Counted from the first letter of the stretch, positions 8,841 to 17,234 are shown. The stretch: DNA of 64,000 nt from Lentilactobacillus buchneri (GCF_018314255.1 NZ_CP073066.1:1860001-1924000), one strand, 5' to 3'. Numbers and translations: made by a program. The notes: generated by a model not told the origin, from the sequence alone.

Positions 8841-9914
8841 ATGAATATCAAAGTAAAATGCAGGTTAACACTGTTATTTTCATTGATGGTTTTTGGCGGT
8901 TTGGGGATGAATACTCAAGTCAATGCCGCCACTGATGATTCAACCACGGCTGCGCCTCAGATTCAATCGGTCAGCAAAGCCGATTCATCGGTCACGGTGA
9001 ATCCGGCTGAGGGGACCTCATCCAACGTTTCGGCGGATGAGTCAAGCGACAGCGCAGCGGCAAAGATTGACGATTCAAAAGTGAACAAGGATTCTGGCAG
9101 TAGCGTCACAACTACATATGGGGATGCCAAGGATAACCAGGTTAAGGCCAATAGCGATAGTGATAAGGATGCTGCTAAGGGTGACTCTTCAACGGCTGCA
9201 AGTGACACCTCCACTGATGTGTCTCAGGATTCATCTGCTCAAAAGGATAGTTCATCTGACCAGAATGCCACCAGTGATTCGTCCAGCTCAACCGATGATG
9301 CCATTGACACCGATACTGACACGGCGGACGTGACTGAGGATACTGACTCGAGCAAGGTTGTGAAGCCAGCCTCTGCCAAGGCGGACGCTGATGCGGATAA
9401 ATCCAGCACAGATGCTCAACCAACAACGGCTGCCAGTGACGCCGATGCCCCGGATGACAGTCCAACGGTCTTGGAATCGCTGACCCAGGATGCATCCAAA
9501 TCCGACCAGGCGCCAGAGACACTGGTTGTGCCGGATCAACCGATTATTGAGAGCCAAAATGTTCACAACGACATCGTTGGGGATACATTTGCCGACAAAG
9601 TGACGAAGAGCGATCCCAAGGCAGTTAAGGAAGCAACCGCGATTGCCAATAACAAGACTAAGCTGTTGACCTTCAATGCTTTCTCGGACAAAATTTACCG
9701 TCACGTATTGAAGACAGCTCAGAAGCCTGGGACGGTCACGACGACCTCTGGCCATAAAGTCACCTTGACCACGCCTGTCAAGCACGTGAAATACACCGAG
9801 CATGATTCAACCGGTGTTTCAGAGACTCTGCCAGTCATGGCAACCTTGGCGATTATTGGGGTAGCAGGCATTACGTTTATTGCGTTTGACCCGCTTAGAT
9901 TTCTCTTTAAATAA
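8841..9914 (+). CDS. Acidic Ser/Asp-rich surface protein with C-terminal membrane anchor
   Basis: 357 residues; ATG preceded by GGGGGAG. Signal peptide 1-29 (cleavage near VNAA), then a long low-complexity Ser/Asp/Thr/Ala region (30-230), a short less biased part (235-320), and a C-terminal stretch LPVMATLAIIGVAGITF ending in RFLFK. This tail has the shape of a sortase signal (hydrophobic segment then basic residue), but the motif is LPVMA where LPxTG is expected, so covalent anchoring is doubtful and retention as a membrane protein is likelier. Function unknown; such Ser/Asp spacers often project adhesive domains, yet no adhesive domain is evident here. Confidence 0.75.
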   Translation: MNIKVKCRLTLLFSLMVFGGLGMNTQVNAATDDSTTAAPQIQSVSKADSSVTVNPAEGTSSNVSADESSDSAAAKIDDSKVNKDSGSSVTTTYGDAKDNQVKANSDSDKDAAKGDSSTAASDTSTDVSQDSSAQKDSSSDQNATSDSSSSTDDAIDTDTDTADVTEDTDSSKVVKPASAKADADADKSSTDAQPTTAASDADAPDDSPTVLESLTQDASKSDQAPETLVVPDQPIIESQNVHNDIVGDTFADKVTKSDPKAVKEATAIANNKTKLLTFNAFSDKIYRHVLKTAQKPGTVTTTSGHKVTLTTPVKHVKYTEHDSTGVSETLPVMATLAIIGVAGITFIAFDPLRFLFK

Positions 9915-9921
9915 ATGGACG

Positions 9922-9955
9922 AAGCACGGTCGGGTTTGTCGGCCGTGCTTTTTGC
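9922..9955 (+). terminator. Rho-independent terminator
   Basis: AAGCACGG pairs with CCGTGCTT, followed by TTTT; ends the acidic surface protein gene. Confidence 0.8.
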
Positions 9956-10014
9956 TGTCTAAAGGCGCGTCAATCTAACGTTTAGAAATAAATTTAAAAA
10001 AGAGTATTTAATAC

Positions 10015-10042
10015 TTGCAAACGCTTACAGATATGATATTAT
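10015..10042 (+). promoter_or_regulatory. Promoter overlapped by cre box
   Basis: TTGCAA, 16-base spacer, TATTAT. TGCAAACGCTTACA (10016-10029) fits the CcpA consensus TGWAANCGNTNWCA at 13 of 14 positions and covers the -35 and spacer, so catabolite repression of whatever starts here is likely. Confidence 0.55.
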
Positions 10043-10048
10043 ATAGTC

Positions 10049-10166
10049 AAGGAAGGGAAAAGAAGTTCGAAGCATAGGGGTTTCAGCCTACTTTGAATGT
10101 TCTTCGATCCAAGATTAATATGTTGTTATGTCACAGGATTATTTTCAAATGTTTCACATTTTTTTG
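10049..10166 (+). ncRNA. Candidate cre-controlled small RNA or leader
   Basis: Downstream of the cre promoter there is no gene for 670 bases. The segment holds a stem (TTCGAAGCATAGG with CCTACTTTGAA, 10065-10103) and ends in AAATGTTTCACATTTTTTTG (10148-10167), a compact terminator. A transcript of about 115 bases would result. Alternatively it is the distal leader of the nucleoside operon with an early terminator. Confidence 0.35.
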
Positions 10167-10168
10167 TA

Positions 10169-10284
10169 GAGTGCGACGAGCAACGGGTGATGCGGTGTGT
10201 AAGGTCAAAATGATTAAAATCCTGGGTTTGGATTTAAATCATTTTGACCTTACACGTTAGCATCAGTTGCTCGGAGCACGTTTC
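10169..10284 (+). repeat. Long palindromic repeat, family member 1
   Basis: Left end GAGTGCGACGAGCAAC pairs with GTTGCTCGGAGCAC at the right; inner arms 10197-10215 and 10237-10255 are a perfect 19-bp inverted repeat, extended by AAATCC/GGATTT around loop TGGGTTT. The right end is GCACGTTTC. Same ends, junctions and loop size as copies at 28.3-28.9 and 48.9-49.2 kb. Confidence 0.8.
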
Positions 10285-10289
10285 AATAA

Positions 10290-10480
10290 GAGTGCGGACT
10301 GGGGCGGTTAGTAACCGGAGTCTAAGGTGCTTCGAACGGAAATCGAGTTTGATTTTCGTTTGAAGTTCCTTAGATGCAGGTTGCTGCCCCAGGGAGCACA
10401 TTTCCACTAGAGAAAAGGGAACCACAAAATAACCAATACATAAAAGAAAGACCACCAAGAAAGACCACCAACAAGCACCA
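10290..10480 (+). repeat. Long palindromic repeat, family member 2, with tail
   Basis: Starts 5 bases after member 1 with GAGTGCGGACTGGGGCGGTT, pairing with GGTTGCTGCCCCAGGGAGCAC; inner arms GCTTCGAACGGAAATC and GATTTTCGTTTGAAG pair. Right end GCACATTTCCACTAG is followed by the degenerate tail with ACCACCAAGAAAGACCACC. Its apical stem resembles the copy at 59977. The remainder to 10551 is A/C-rich and holds no gene. Confidence 0.75.
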
Positions 10481-10551
10481 CCACCAGCCACCCCGGCACC
10501 AACCCAAAACCAAACAAATTCCATAAATCCCCCACGCTCGAAAATTCCCTA

Positions 10552-10580
10552 TTTACGCCAGCAAAACACTTTGATATAAT
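10552..10580 (+). promoter_or_regulatory. Promoter of nucleoside operon
   Basis: TTTACG, 17-base spacer, TATAAT, 140 bases before the DeoB-like start. Confidence 0.55.
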
Positions 10581-10721
10581 GAAAGCGCAATCAAGAAAGT
10601 AAAAGGTATTACTTAACGCCATTTCTTGATTTCTATTTACAGGACTTTCTGCAATGAGGTATTCTATTCACATGGAATATTTTTTTCTGAGCAAAGTTTT
10701 GATTTGGAAAGGAAGTTTCTC

Positions 10722-11552
10722 ATGAACTTTCGTCGTGTCATTGTACTTGATCTGGCATCATTGGGTGTCGGCGAGGCCAGCGACGCTAATCGATTTGAAT
10801 CGGTTGGCGCCGATACTTTAGGTCACATCGCAACTCTTGAAGGAACTGACTTTCAACTGCCGACATTAAGTCGACTGGGGTTGGGCAACATTCGCTACAG
10901 CGACCCGGTTGTCGGTCTGCCGCCAGTTGAGGAACCGATCGGCTTTTTTGGCAAGATTAGAAGCCAGAGCCGGGAGAATTCTCAATTAAGTGGTCTGCGG
11001 GAGATGTTTGATTTCCAGACACCCACCCGAACAACCAGTGTCATTGACGGCATCGTCGGCCTTTTAGGGGTCCACTCAATCTTGATCAGCAATTACCAGA
11101 GCTACCTTTCCAATCAGAACCAAGCGGAAGTCATTCCGGTCAATACGGATGAGGGTGGCTTGGAGCAGCTTCACCAGCAGGTGATTGCGCCGAATAACGG
11201 CCTGCTTTATTTTCGGGCATTAGGGTTGTCCGAACACGCACAAACGGGGAACCGCAAAGGCTGCATCGATTCACTTAAATTGGTGGATCAGCATTTGGCA
11301 CGGTTGATGCGGGAACTATACAGCACCGACCTTTTAATTATCACGTCTTCGTATGCCAACGATCCGGCCATGGACGTTACACCAACGCGCGAATACCTGC
11401 CGTTGATTGCCTACACGTCCTCACTTCCAGAGGGCAAGGCCTTGGGAATTCGGCGGACACTTGCAGACATTGGGGCCTCAATCGGGGAGATATTCGGCCT
11501 TGAAGTGTCCAATGAATCCACTGGCAGCAGTTTTCTCGGCGAATTGAAATAA
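10722..11552 (+). CDS. DeoB (phosphopentomutase)-like protein, probably catalytically dead
   Basis: 276 residues from ATG 10722 (GGAAAGGAAG upstream). The N-terminus aligns residue for residue with phosphopentomutases (FRRVIVLDLASLGVGEASDA), as do ADTLGHIA, LSRLGLGNI, NDPA..TREYLPLI and the C-terminus SFLGELK. True DeoB has about 390 residues; here the roughly 110-residue cap domain is missing. The metal and nucleophile residues are also changed: the first Asp is Ala, the KDTxTGHWE segment is RENSQLSGLREMF, the Asp/His pair of the VDFD..GHRRD block is gone, and ADHGNDP..GTDHT reads SSYANDP..VTPT. So mutase activity is unlikely; a regulatory or scaffolding role in nucleoside use is inference. 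First gene of an operon with a nucleoside permease, a base permease and a nucleoside hydrolase. Confidence 0.8.
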   Translation: MNFRRVIVLDLASLGVGEASDANRFESVGADTLGHIATLEGTDFQLPTLSRLGLGNIRYSDPVVGLPPVEEPIGFFGKIRSQSRENSQLSGLREMFDFQTPTRTTSVIDGIVGLLGVHSILISNYQSYLSNQNQAEVIPVNTDEGGLEQLHQQVIAPNNGLLYFRALGLSEHAQTGNRKGCIDSLKLVDQHLARLMRELYSTDLLIITSSYANDPAMDVTPTREYLPLIAYTSSLPEGKALGIRRTLADIGASIGEIFGLEVSNESTGSSFLGELK

Positions 11553-11675
11553 GTCGCCGCATTATTTAGGGTTTAATTCATAAAACCAATTCCATTACAG
11601 AGGGGGATAGCTAGCCATCTTCATCGTTGTTTAGCAATTATTGTCGTTAAAATTCAGAAAAGAGGATTTCAGAAT

Positions 11676-12953
11676 ATGCAATTATCATATTTACTGGTCA
11701 ATATTCTGGGTGTCGCCGTATACCTTGGAATTGCTTTCTTGTTTTCAAATAACAAAAAAGGTATCAACTGGCGTTCAGTTGGTGTTGTTTTAGTAATTAA
11801 CCTGGTTCTGGCATGGATATTGACTAGTTTCTCCTGGGGCCGTGATGCGGTTAAAGCCGCTGCCGACGGATTTAACTGGTTGGTCCAAGTCGCTTACCAA
11901 GGGATCAACTTCGCCCTGCCTAACTGGGTTACCCCACAATTTGGCGGAACTGCCAAGTCAATGAACTTTGTCACGAGTGCGTTACTGCCAATCCTGATGA
12001 TTGTTCCATTGTTTGATACGCTTACATATATTGGCGTATTGCCGTGGATCATCAAGTGGGTCGGCCGTGGACTTTCATTTGTTACCGGCGCTCCAAAGTT
12101 CGAATCATTCTTCGCTGTTGAAATGATGTTCTTAGGTAACACTGAAGCACTTGCTGTTTCATCACTCCAATTAAAACAAATGTCAGCAAAGCGTAACTTG
12201 ACTTTGGCACTGATGTCAATGTCATGTGTCACCGCTTCAATCATCGGGGCATATACCCAAATGGTTCCTGGCCAATTCGTTTTGACTGCCGTTCCACTGA
12301 ATGTGTTAAACGCCTTGATTATTACCAGCTTATTGAACCCTGTTAAAGTCACTCCTGAAGAAGATACGGTTGCTAAAATGGGTGGCTCAGGTTCCAGTGA
12401 AGCCGCTGTTGAAGCCGGCGACGTTCAAGCTAATGGTAAACGTGAACCATACTTCTCATTCTTAGGCGACTCAATCTTGGGTGCCGGTCGTTTGATCTTG
12501 ATCATCGCTGCCAACGTTATCGCCTTTGTTGCCTTGGCTGCTTTGATTGACAAGATTTTGGCTTTGTTCAACCCATGGTTGTCTTTGGAACATATCTTAG
12601 GAATCATCATGTTCCCATTTGCATGGTTAATGGGTCTGGATGTCAGTCAGGCATTCCAGTTCGCCCAATTCATGGGGATGAAGTTGGTTACCAACGAATT
12701 CGTTGTTATGGGTAAGATTGCCAGCACCATTCACAACCTCAGCATCTTCCCAGCTCACTACCAAGCACAATTAACGGTCTTCATCACTTCATTCGCCAAC
12801 TTCTCAACTACGGGTATGATTATCGGTGCCTTCAAGGGCTTGGTTGATAAGGAAAAGAACGATTTGATCAGTAAAAACGTTGGTACCATGTTGCTTTCAG
12901 GTATTCTGGTATCCTTAATGTCTGCTGGAATTGTTGGTCTGTTTGTTTGGTAA
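11676..12953 (+). CDS. nupC: Concentrative nucleoside transporter, NupC family
   Basis: 425-residue polytopic membrane protein with the CNT features: FFAVEMMFLGNTEALAVSS in the middle and LTVFITSFANFSTTGMIIGAFKG near the C-terminus, both parts of the nucleoside and cation site. ATG preceded by AGAGGA. Imports nucleosides with a proton or sodium ion. It sits between the DeoB-like gene and an NCS2 base permease and upstream of a nucleoside hydrolase, so imported nucleosides are probably split in the cytoplasm. Specificity cannot be read from sequence alone. Confidence 0.9.
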   Translation: MQLSYLLVNILGVAVYLGIAFLFSNNKKGINWRSVGVVLVINLVLAWILTSFSWGRDAVKAAADGFNWLVQVAYQGINFALPNWVTPQFGGTAKSMNFVTSALLPILMIVPLFDTLTYIGVLPWIIKWVGRGLSFVTGAPKFESFFAVEMMFLGNTEALAVSSLQLKQMSAKRNLTLALMSMSCVTASIIGAYTQMVPGQFVLTAVPLNVLNALIITSLLNPVKVTPEEDTVAKMGGSGSSEAAVEAGDVQANGKREPYFSFLGDSILGAGRLILIIAANVIAFVALAALIDKILALFNPWLSLEHILGIIMFPFAWLMGLDVSQAFQFAQFMGMKLVTNEFVVMGKIASTIHNLSIFPAHYQAQLTVFITSFANFSTTGMIIGAFKGLVDKEKNDLISKNVGTMLLSGILVSLMSAGIVGLFVW

Positions 12954-12982
12954 AATCAGTTCTAGAAAGTTAGGTTTTATGT

Positions 12983-14296
12983 TTGGATAAGTTACAAAGA
13001 GAAGAAGAGGCGGCTAACCGGCTGCCTCTTCGTGAGGCTATACGGGATAAAGCCACCGTCAAACGGGAAATCATTGCTGGGATCACCGGCTTTTTCGCGA
13101 TTTCATACATCATCATTGTCAATCCAATGATCTTAAAAGATGCCGGGATTCCCACTGATTTGAGTGTCTTTGCAACGATCATTTCTTCGTTGATCGGCTG
13201 CTTGATTATGGGCTTTTGGGCCAATGCACCGGTAATTTTGACGCCGGGAATGGGCGTCAATGCCTTCTTCACTTATACCGTTGTCGTTGCCATGGGTCTG
13301 TCCTGGCAAGAAGCGCTGGCAATCTCGATTGTCTCCAGTATCATTTATGTGATTATCGCATTTACGAAGTTGAGTGAGATTTTGGCGAAGGGAATTCCAG
13401 AGACTTTGAAAGCGGGGATTACCGCCGGCATTGGGCTGTTCTTAGTTGAAATTGGACTGGAAAAAGCGCAATTGATTCAGCAGGGGAAGAACTCGATTCT
13501 GGCTCTGGGCGATTTGACCAAGCCGGCGACGCTGCTGGCGTTGTTTGGGTTACTGCTCACGCTATTCCTGTTCGTCCGCAATGTTACCGGCGGCTTCTTT
13601 ATCGGTATTCTGGTCACCTCGGTGGTCGGAATTCTGTTTGGCATCAAAGATCAAGTCTCACCGTCAGTTGAAATTGGCGATATCACTCGTTACTCGGGGA
13701 TTGTGGCCAAAGGAAATTTTGACAACGCGTTAACCATTCCATTTGTGCTGGCAGTCTTTTCGATGACCATGATCTTGGTATTTGAATCGATGGGGCTACT
13801 GGAAGGGATTATGCCAAATCCTGGTAAGTTTAAGAAGGCGTTTCAAGCCAGTTCCGTGACCAGCTTTCTTTCCGGGATTCTTGGGACCAGTCCCACGGTT
13901 GCTGCAGCCGAAAGCGCTTCGGCAATTGAAAGTGGCGGTCGGACCGGCTTAACCTCGATTGTTGCCGGATTGATGTTTGCGGTTTCGTTGTTCTTTATTC
14001 CGTTGCTGGCATTTGTGCCCCAAGCAGCGATCGCACCCGTGATTATCATTACCGGTGCGTTGATGATGAATCAGCTCAGCCGCATTAATATGTTTGATTT
14101 TTCCGATTGGTTCCCGGCATTTCTCATCGTGGTCTTGATTCCATTTACCAGTAGCATTTCGACTGGTTTGGCGTTTGGATTTGTCGCTTACCCAATTTTA
14201 AAAATTGCCGCTGGCAGGCAACACGAGCTGACTGTCGCGACTTATGTCTTAGGATTTTTATTCTTGTGTGATTTGGTGCTCAGTGCACTATTATAG
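12983..14296 (+). CDS. NCS2 purine permease, AzgA/PbuG type
   Basis: 437 residues, many membrane segments. The start is the TTG at 12983; the nearby ATG at 12978 is out of frame and soon stopped. LTPGMGVNAFFTYTVV and LGTSPTVAAAESASAIESGGRTGLTS are the signature stretches of hypoxanthine/guanine/adenine permeases of the AzgA-like branch. Follows nupC by 29 bases, so probably one transcript. Likely imports or exports free bases released by the nucleoside hydrolase downstream. A hairpin of AACAAG/CTTGTT (14300-14334) without a T-run follows. Confidence 0.88.
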   Translation: MDKLQREEEAANRLPLREAIRDKATVKREIIAGITGFFAISYIIIVNPMILKDAGIPTDLSVFATIISSLIGCLIMGFWANAPVILTPGMGVNAFFTYTVVVAMGLSWQEALAISIVSSIIYVIIAFTKLSEILAKGIPETLKAGITAGIGLFLVEIGLEKAQLIQQGKNSILALGDLTKPATLLALFGLLLTLFLFVRNVTGGFFIGILVTSVVGILFGIKDQVSPSVEIGDITRYSGIVAKGNFDNALTIPFVLAVFSMTMILVFESMGLLEGIMPNPGKFKKAFQASSVTSFLSGILGTSPTVAAAESASAIESGGRTGLTSIVAGLMFAVSLFFIPLLAFVPQAAIAPVIIITGALMMNQLSRINMFDFSDWFPAFLIVVLIPFTSSISTGLAFGFVAYPILKIAAGRQHELTVATYVLGFLFLCDLVLSALL

Positions 14297-14344
14297 AAGT
14301 AACAAGCGGGCGGACTTCAGGTTCGCTTCTTGTTAGGAACTAAT

Positions 14345-14358
14345 TGTAAGCGTTTGAT
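14345..14358 (+). promoter_or_regulatory. Weak cre-like half site
   Basis: TGTAAGCGTTTGAT matches the left 11 positions of the CcpA consensus but not the right end. It lies 33 bases before the nucleoside hydrolase start. Confidence 0.3.
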
Positions 14359-14390
14359 ATTAACAAATATTGTTTGGAAAGGAACTTATC

Positions 14391-15305
14391 ATGACCATCA
14401 AAATTATTATGGATACCGATCCCGGAATTGACGATGCTGCCGCTTTAACCATGGCGTTGAACGATCCCGAGATTGACCTGAAGTTGATTACCAGTGTTGC
14501 CGGCAACGTTACCGTGGACAAGACGACTAAGAATGCGCAAAAGATTGTCCGCTTCTTCAATAAAAAGGTGCCGGTCGCAGCCGGTGCCAAACAGCCGTTG
14601 ATTAAAGAATTTGAAGATGCTGCCCGGATTCACGGTGAATCAGGGATGCCAGGCTATGATTTCCCAGAAGATCTGCCAAAGCCATTGGATGTTAGTGCCG
14701 TTGAGGCTTTAAGAGAAACGATCATGAGCAGTGATGAAAAGATTACTTTGGTCCCAACTGGTTCTTATACCAACGTGGCCTTGCTGTTCAGTGAATATCC
14801 TGAAGTGAAGGACCACATCGAACGGATCGTCGCAATGGGTGGGTCACTTGGAAAAGGCAACATGACTTCTGCTGCCGAGTTTAACGTCTTCACCGATCCG
14901 GATGCCGCACGAATTATGTATAATTCTGGAATCCCGATTACGATGGTTGGCCTGGATATTACGATGAAGGCCCTGATCACCCCGGACTCTCTCAGCAAGC
15001 TCGAGCACATGAACGAAACCGGTAAGATGCTGCATGACATCATCATTCATGATGGTGATAACAGCGCTGAAGGAATTGCCATGCACGACGTCAACACCAT
15101 CTTCTACCTGCTTCATCCAGAAGCAATTACCACCAAGAAGATGTGGATCGACATTGTCACTGACGGTCCAGCCATTGGCGAAACTGTCGGCGATATCCGT
15201 GGTGCTTACCATGATGGCAAGACCAACGCTAATGTTTGTGTGGATATTGACGCTGGGGCCTTTAACAAGTGGTTCTTGGATGAAGTTTCTAAGATTAATA
15301 AGTAA
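14391..15305 (+). CDS. Inosine/uridine-preferring nucleoside hydrolase family protein
   Basis: 304 residues from ATG 14391 (GGAAAGGAAC upstream; a longer frame from 14370 would overlap the ribosome site). The N-terminal DTDPGIDDAAAL is the calcium-binding motif of IUNH enzymes, with the further ligand region VPTGSYTNVALL and the C-terminal MHDVNTIFYLLHP. Catalyses cleavage of the N-glycosidic bond of ribonucleosides to base and ribose. Last gene of the nucleoside operon; ends in a terminator at 15312. Whether it prefers purine or pyrimidine nucleosides is open. Confidence 0.9.
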   Translation: MTIKIIMDTDPGIDDAAALTMALNDPEIDLKLITSVAGNVTVDKTTKNAQKIVRFFNKKVPVAAGAKQPLIKEFEDAARIHGESGMPGYDFPEDLPKPLDVSAVEALRETIMSSDEKITLVPTGSYTNVALLFSEYPEVKDHIERIVAMGGSLGKGNMTSAAEFNVFTDPDAARIMYNSGIPITMVGLDITMKALITPDSLSKLEHMNETGKMLHDIIIHDGDNSAEGIAMHDVNTIFYLLHPEAITTKKMWIDIVTDGPAIGETVGDIRGAYHDGKTNANVCVDIDAGAFNKWFLDEVSKINK

Positions 15306-15311
15306 ATTTTC

Positions 15312-15347
15312 TAGGCAGTCAGATATTTTTTCTGGCTGTTTTTTTGT
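15312..15347 (+). terminator. Rho-independent terminator
   Basis: GGCAGTCAGA pairs with TCTGGCTG, followed by seven T. Confidence 0.8.
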
Positions 15348-15424
15348 TGGACGGCTGTAATAGTTTTTCTGCACCCTACGTCTTGACACTTTCCCAGTTG
15401 ATTGGCATAATGAATCTAACATTA

Positions 15425-15697
15425 AAAACACATGAGAACAATGCGATGACGAGAAGAGTAGTGATCGAGGCGATCTAAAGAGAAGAGCCATTTGGTGAGA
15501 GGCTTGATTGTCAAGATGATGAAGATGAGCTCCGAGCAGGTGACCGGTAGAAGCCGGTGATCCGTCAGCAAACGTTATTTTGCCGGATATCGATTTTAAA
15601 TGGTACCGTCGAGGTGTATTTTAGATACACGAAGATAGGGTGGTAACGCGCAGGAGCGTCCCTTAGTCCGTAGTTGGGCTAAGGGGCGCTTTTTGTT
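15425..15697 (+). ncRNA. T-box leader upstream of pepT
   Basis: Contains the stem I signature GAGAAGAGTAGTGATC with the matching GAA on the 3' side (near 15524), apical GGTGAG, the T-box sequence AGGGTGGTAACGCG (15637-15650) and the terminator GCGTCCCTTAG / CTAAGGGGCGC plus T-run (15655-15697). It senses an uncharged tRNA and antiterminates. The specifier triplet lies in GAAGATGAG and could be GAT, ATG or GAG; I cannot decide which tRNA. Confidence 0.85.
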
Positions 15698-15737
15698 TTC
15701 TCATAATCCAACATACATTGCAAAGTAGGTGAAATCA

Positions 15738-17024
15738 TTGAGCGAAATAACTGATTATGATTCTAAATTAATCGAGGAACTATTCATCAAATATGCCAAA
15801 GTCAACACGAGATCCGATGCGAACAGTCACACAGTGCCAACCACTGTCGGCCAGGTCAAACTCGCGAAAATGGTTGAAAAAGATCTTCACGATTTGGGGA
15901 TCGCGGATGCCAAGTACGAACCTGAAAATTCCTATGTGATTGGGAGCTTGCCGAGTAATTCTGATAAGGATTTGAGTGCGATTGGATTTATTGCCCACTT
16001 GGATACCGCCGATTATAATGCCGAAAACATTCAACCTCAGGTTCATCCAAACTATGACGGCGGCGAGATTGTCTTGAACGCCGAGAAGCAGATGGTGTTG
16101 AGCCCGAAAGAATTTCCACTGCTTAAGCACTATGTTGGCCAGCGGGTCATCACGACTGATGGCACCACCTTGCTTGGCGCAGATGACAAGGCCGGAGTTG
16201 CAGCAATCTTTGGCGCTCTCAAATATTTTCTAACCCATCCTGACGTTGAGCATGGAGATGTAAAAGTCGCCTTTGGCCCCGATGAAGAAATTGGCCGTGG
16301 CGCTAAACGGTTCCCTGCCAAAGAATTTGGGACTGAATTTGCCTATACCTTGGATAACGGCCAGCCCGGACAAATCGAAGCTGAGACCTTTAATGCTTCC
16401 GAGGCCAAAATTGATATCCGCGGCACCGCGGTTCATCCCGGGGATGCTTATGGTTTGATGGTCAATGCCGTTACCTTGGCCAATGAAATTATGAGTGCAT
16501 TGCCAAAAGACGAGGTTCCTGAAAAAAGTCGCGATCACCAAGGCTTCATTTTGGTCACCGACATGACTGCAACAGTGGGGGAGGCCCATCTCAATCTCAT
16601 TATTCGCGAGTTTGATACGCAGAAATACCGTCGTAATTTGGCACTGTTACATCAGATTGTCGACCGAATTAATGATCAATATGATTCTCCAAGAGTCAGT
16701 CTGAAGATTAATGAACAGTATCAAAACATTGGCGATACGGTCAAACAGCATCCATACATCGTCAATCTGGCATTGAACGTCTATCATCAGCTGGGAATAA
16801 CGCCCAGCATTACACCGTTTAGAGGCGGCACTGACGGTAATGCGATTACCGCAAAAGGCATTCCAACGCCCAACTTATTTAACGGTGGTGACAATTTTCA
16901 TGGCCCTTATGAATATGTCAGTACCGAAGCGATGACCAAGACGGCTCAGGTGGTCAGCGAGATTGTTCAGGAACACGTCCGCGAATATGGGCACCGCGAC
17001 GAGAGCCCAGTTAAATTAAATTAA
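15738..17024 (+). CDS. pepT: Peptidase T (tripeptide aminopeptidase)
   Basis: 428 residues from TTG 15738, which has AGTAGGTGA 8 bases upstream; a GTG at 15729 is in frame but inside that site. M20 zinc peptidase: HLDTADYN (first zinc ligand), LLGADDKAGVA (bridging Asp), PDEEIGRGA (catalytic Glu pair) and FRGGTDGNAIT near the end. Cytoplasmic; removes the N-terminal residue of tripeptides in the last steps of peptide use. It is the only gene after the T-box, so expression should rise when a particular amino acid is short, an uncommon target for a T-box. Confidence 0.9.
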   Translation: MSEITDYDSKLIEELFIKYAKVNTRSDANSHTVPTTVGQVKLAKMVEKDLHDLGIADAKYEPENSYVIGSLPSNSDKDLSAIGFIAHLDTADYNAENIQPQVHPNYDGGEIVLNAEKQMVLSPKEFPLLKHYVGQRVITTDGTTLLGADDKAGVAAIFGALKYFLTHPDVEHGDVKVAFGPDEEIGRGAKRFPAKEFGTEFAYTLDNGQPGQIEAETFNASEAKIDIRGTAVHPGDAYGLMVNAVTLANEIMSALPKDEVPEKSRDHQGFILVTDMTATVGEAHLNLIIREFDTQKYRRNLALLHQIVDRINDQYDSPRVSLKINEQYQNIGDTVKQHPYIVNLALNVYHQLGITPSITPFRGGTDGNAITAKGIPTPNLFNGGDNFHGPYEYVSTEAMTKTAQVVSEIVQEHVREYGHRDESPVKLN

Positions 17025-17036
17025 CACCAGACATCA

Positions 17037-17067
17037 GCAACCAGTCAATCCGACTGGTTGTTTTTAT
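17037..17067 (+). terminator. Terminator of pepT
   Basis: CAACCAGTC pairs with GACTGGTTG, followed by TTTTTATT. Confidence 0.8.
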
Positions 17068-17234
17068 TTGCGGATTGATCAGGTTGACAACTTCAATAAC
17101 CTTGATTTACAGGTGAATTTACTAAACTCAATAAATTCATGGCAAAACATGTTAAAATCTTATATGTATGCAACCGACAAATGTCTTTGGACACCTTGTC
17201 AGTCAAGCTATTTTAAGGTAAAGTATAATAAGAC

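Noticed and set aside
10234-10622. Minus-strand frames of 96 and 71 codons
   Set aside because: They lie in the palindromic repeats and their tail and have no ribosome site; composition is biased by the A/C-rich tail.
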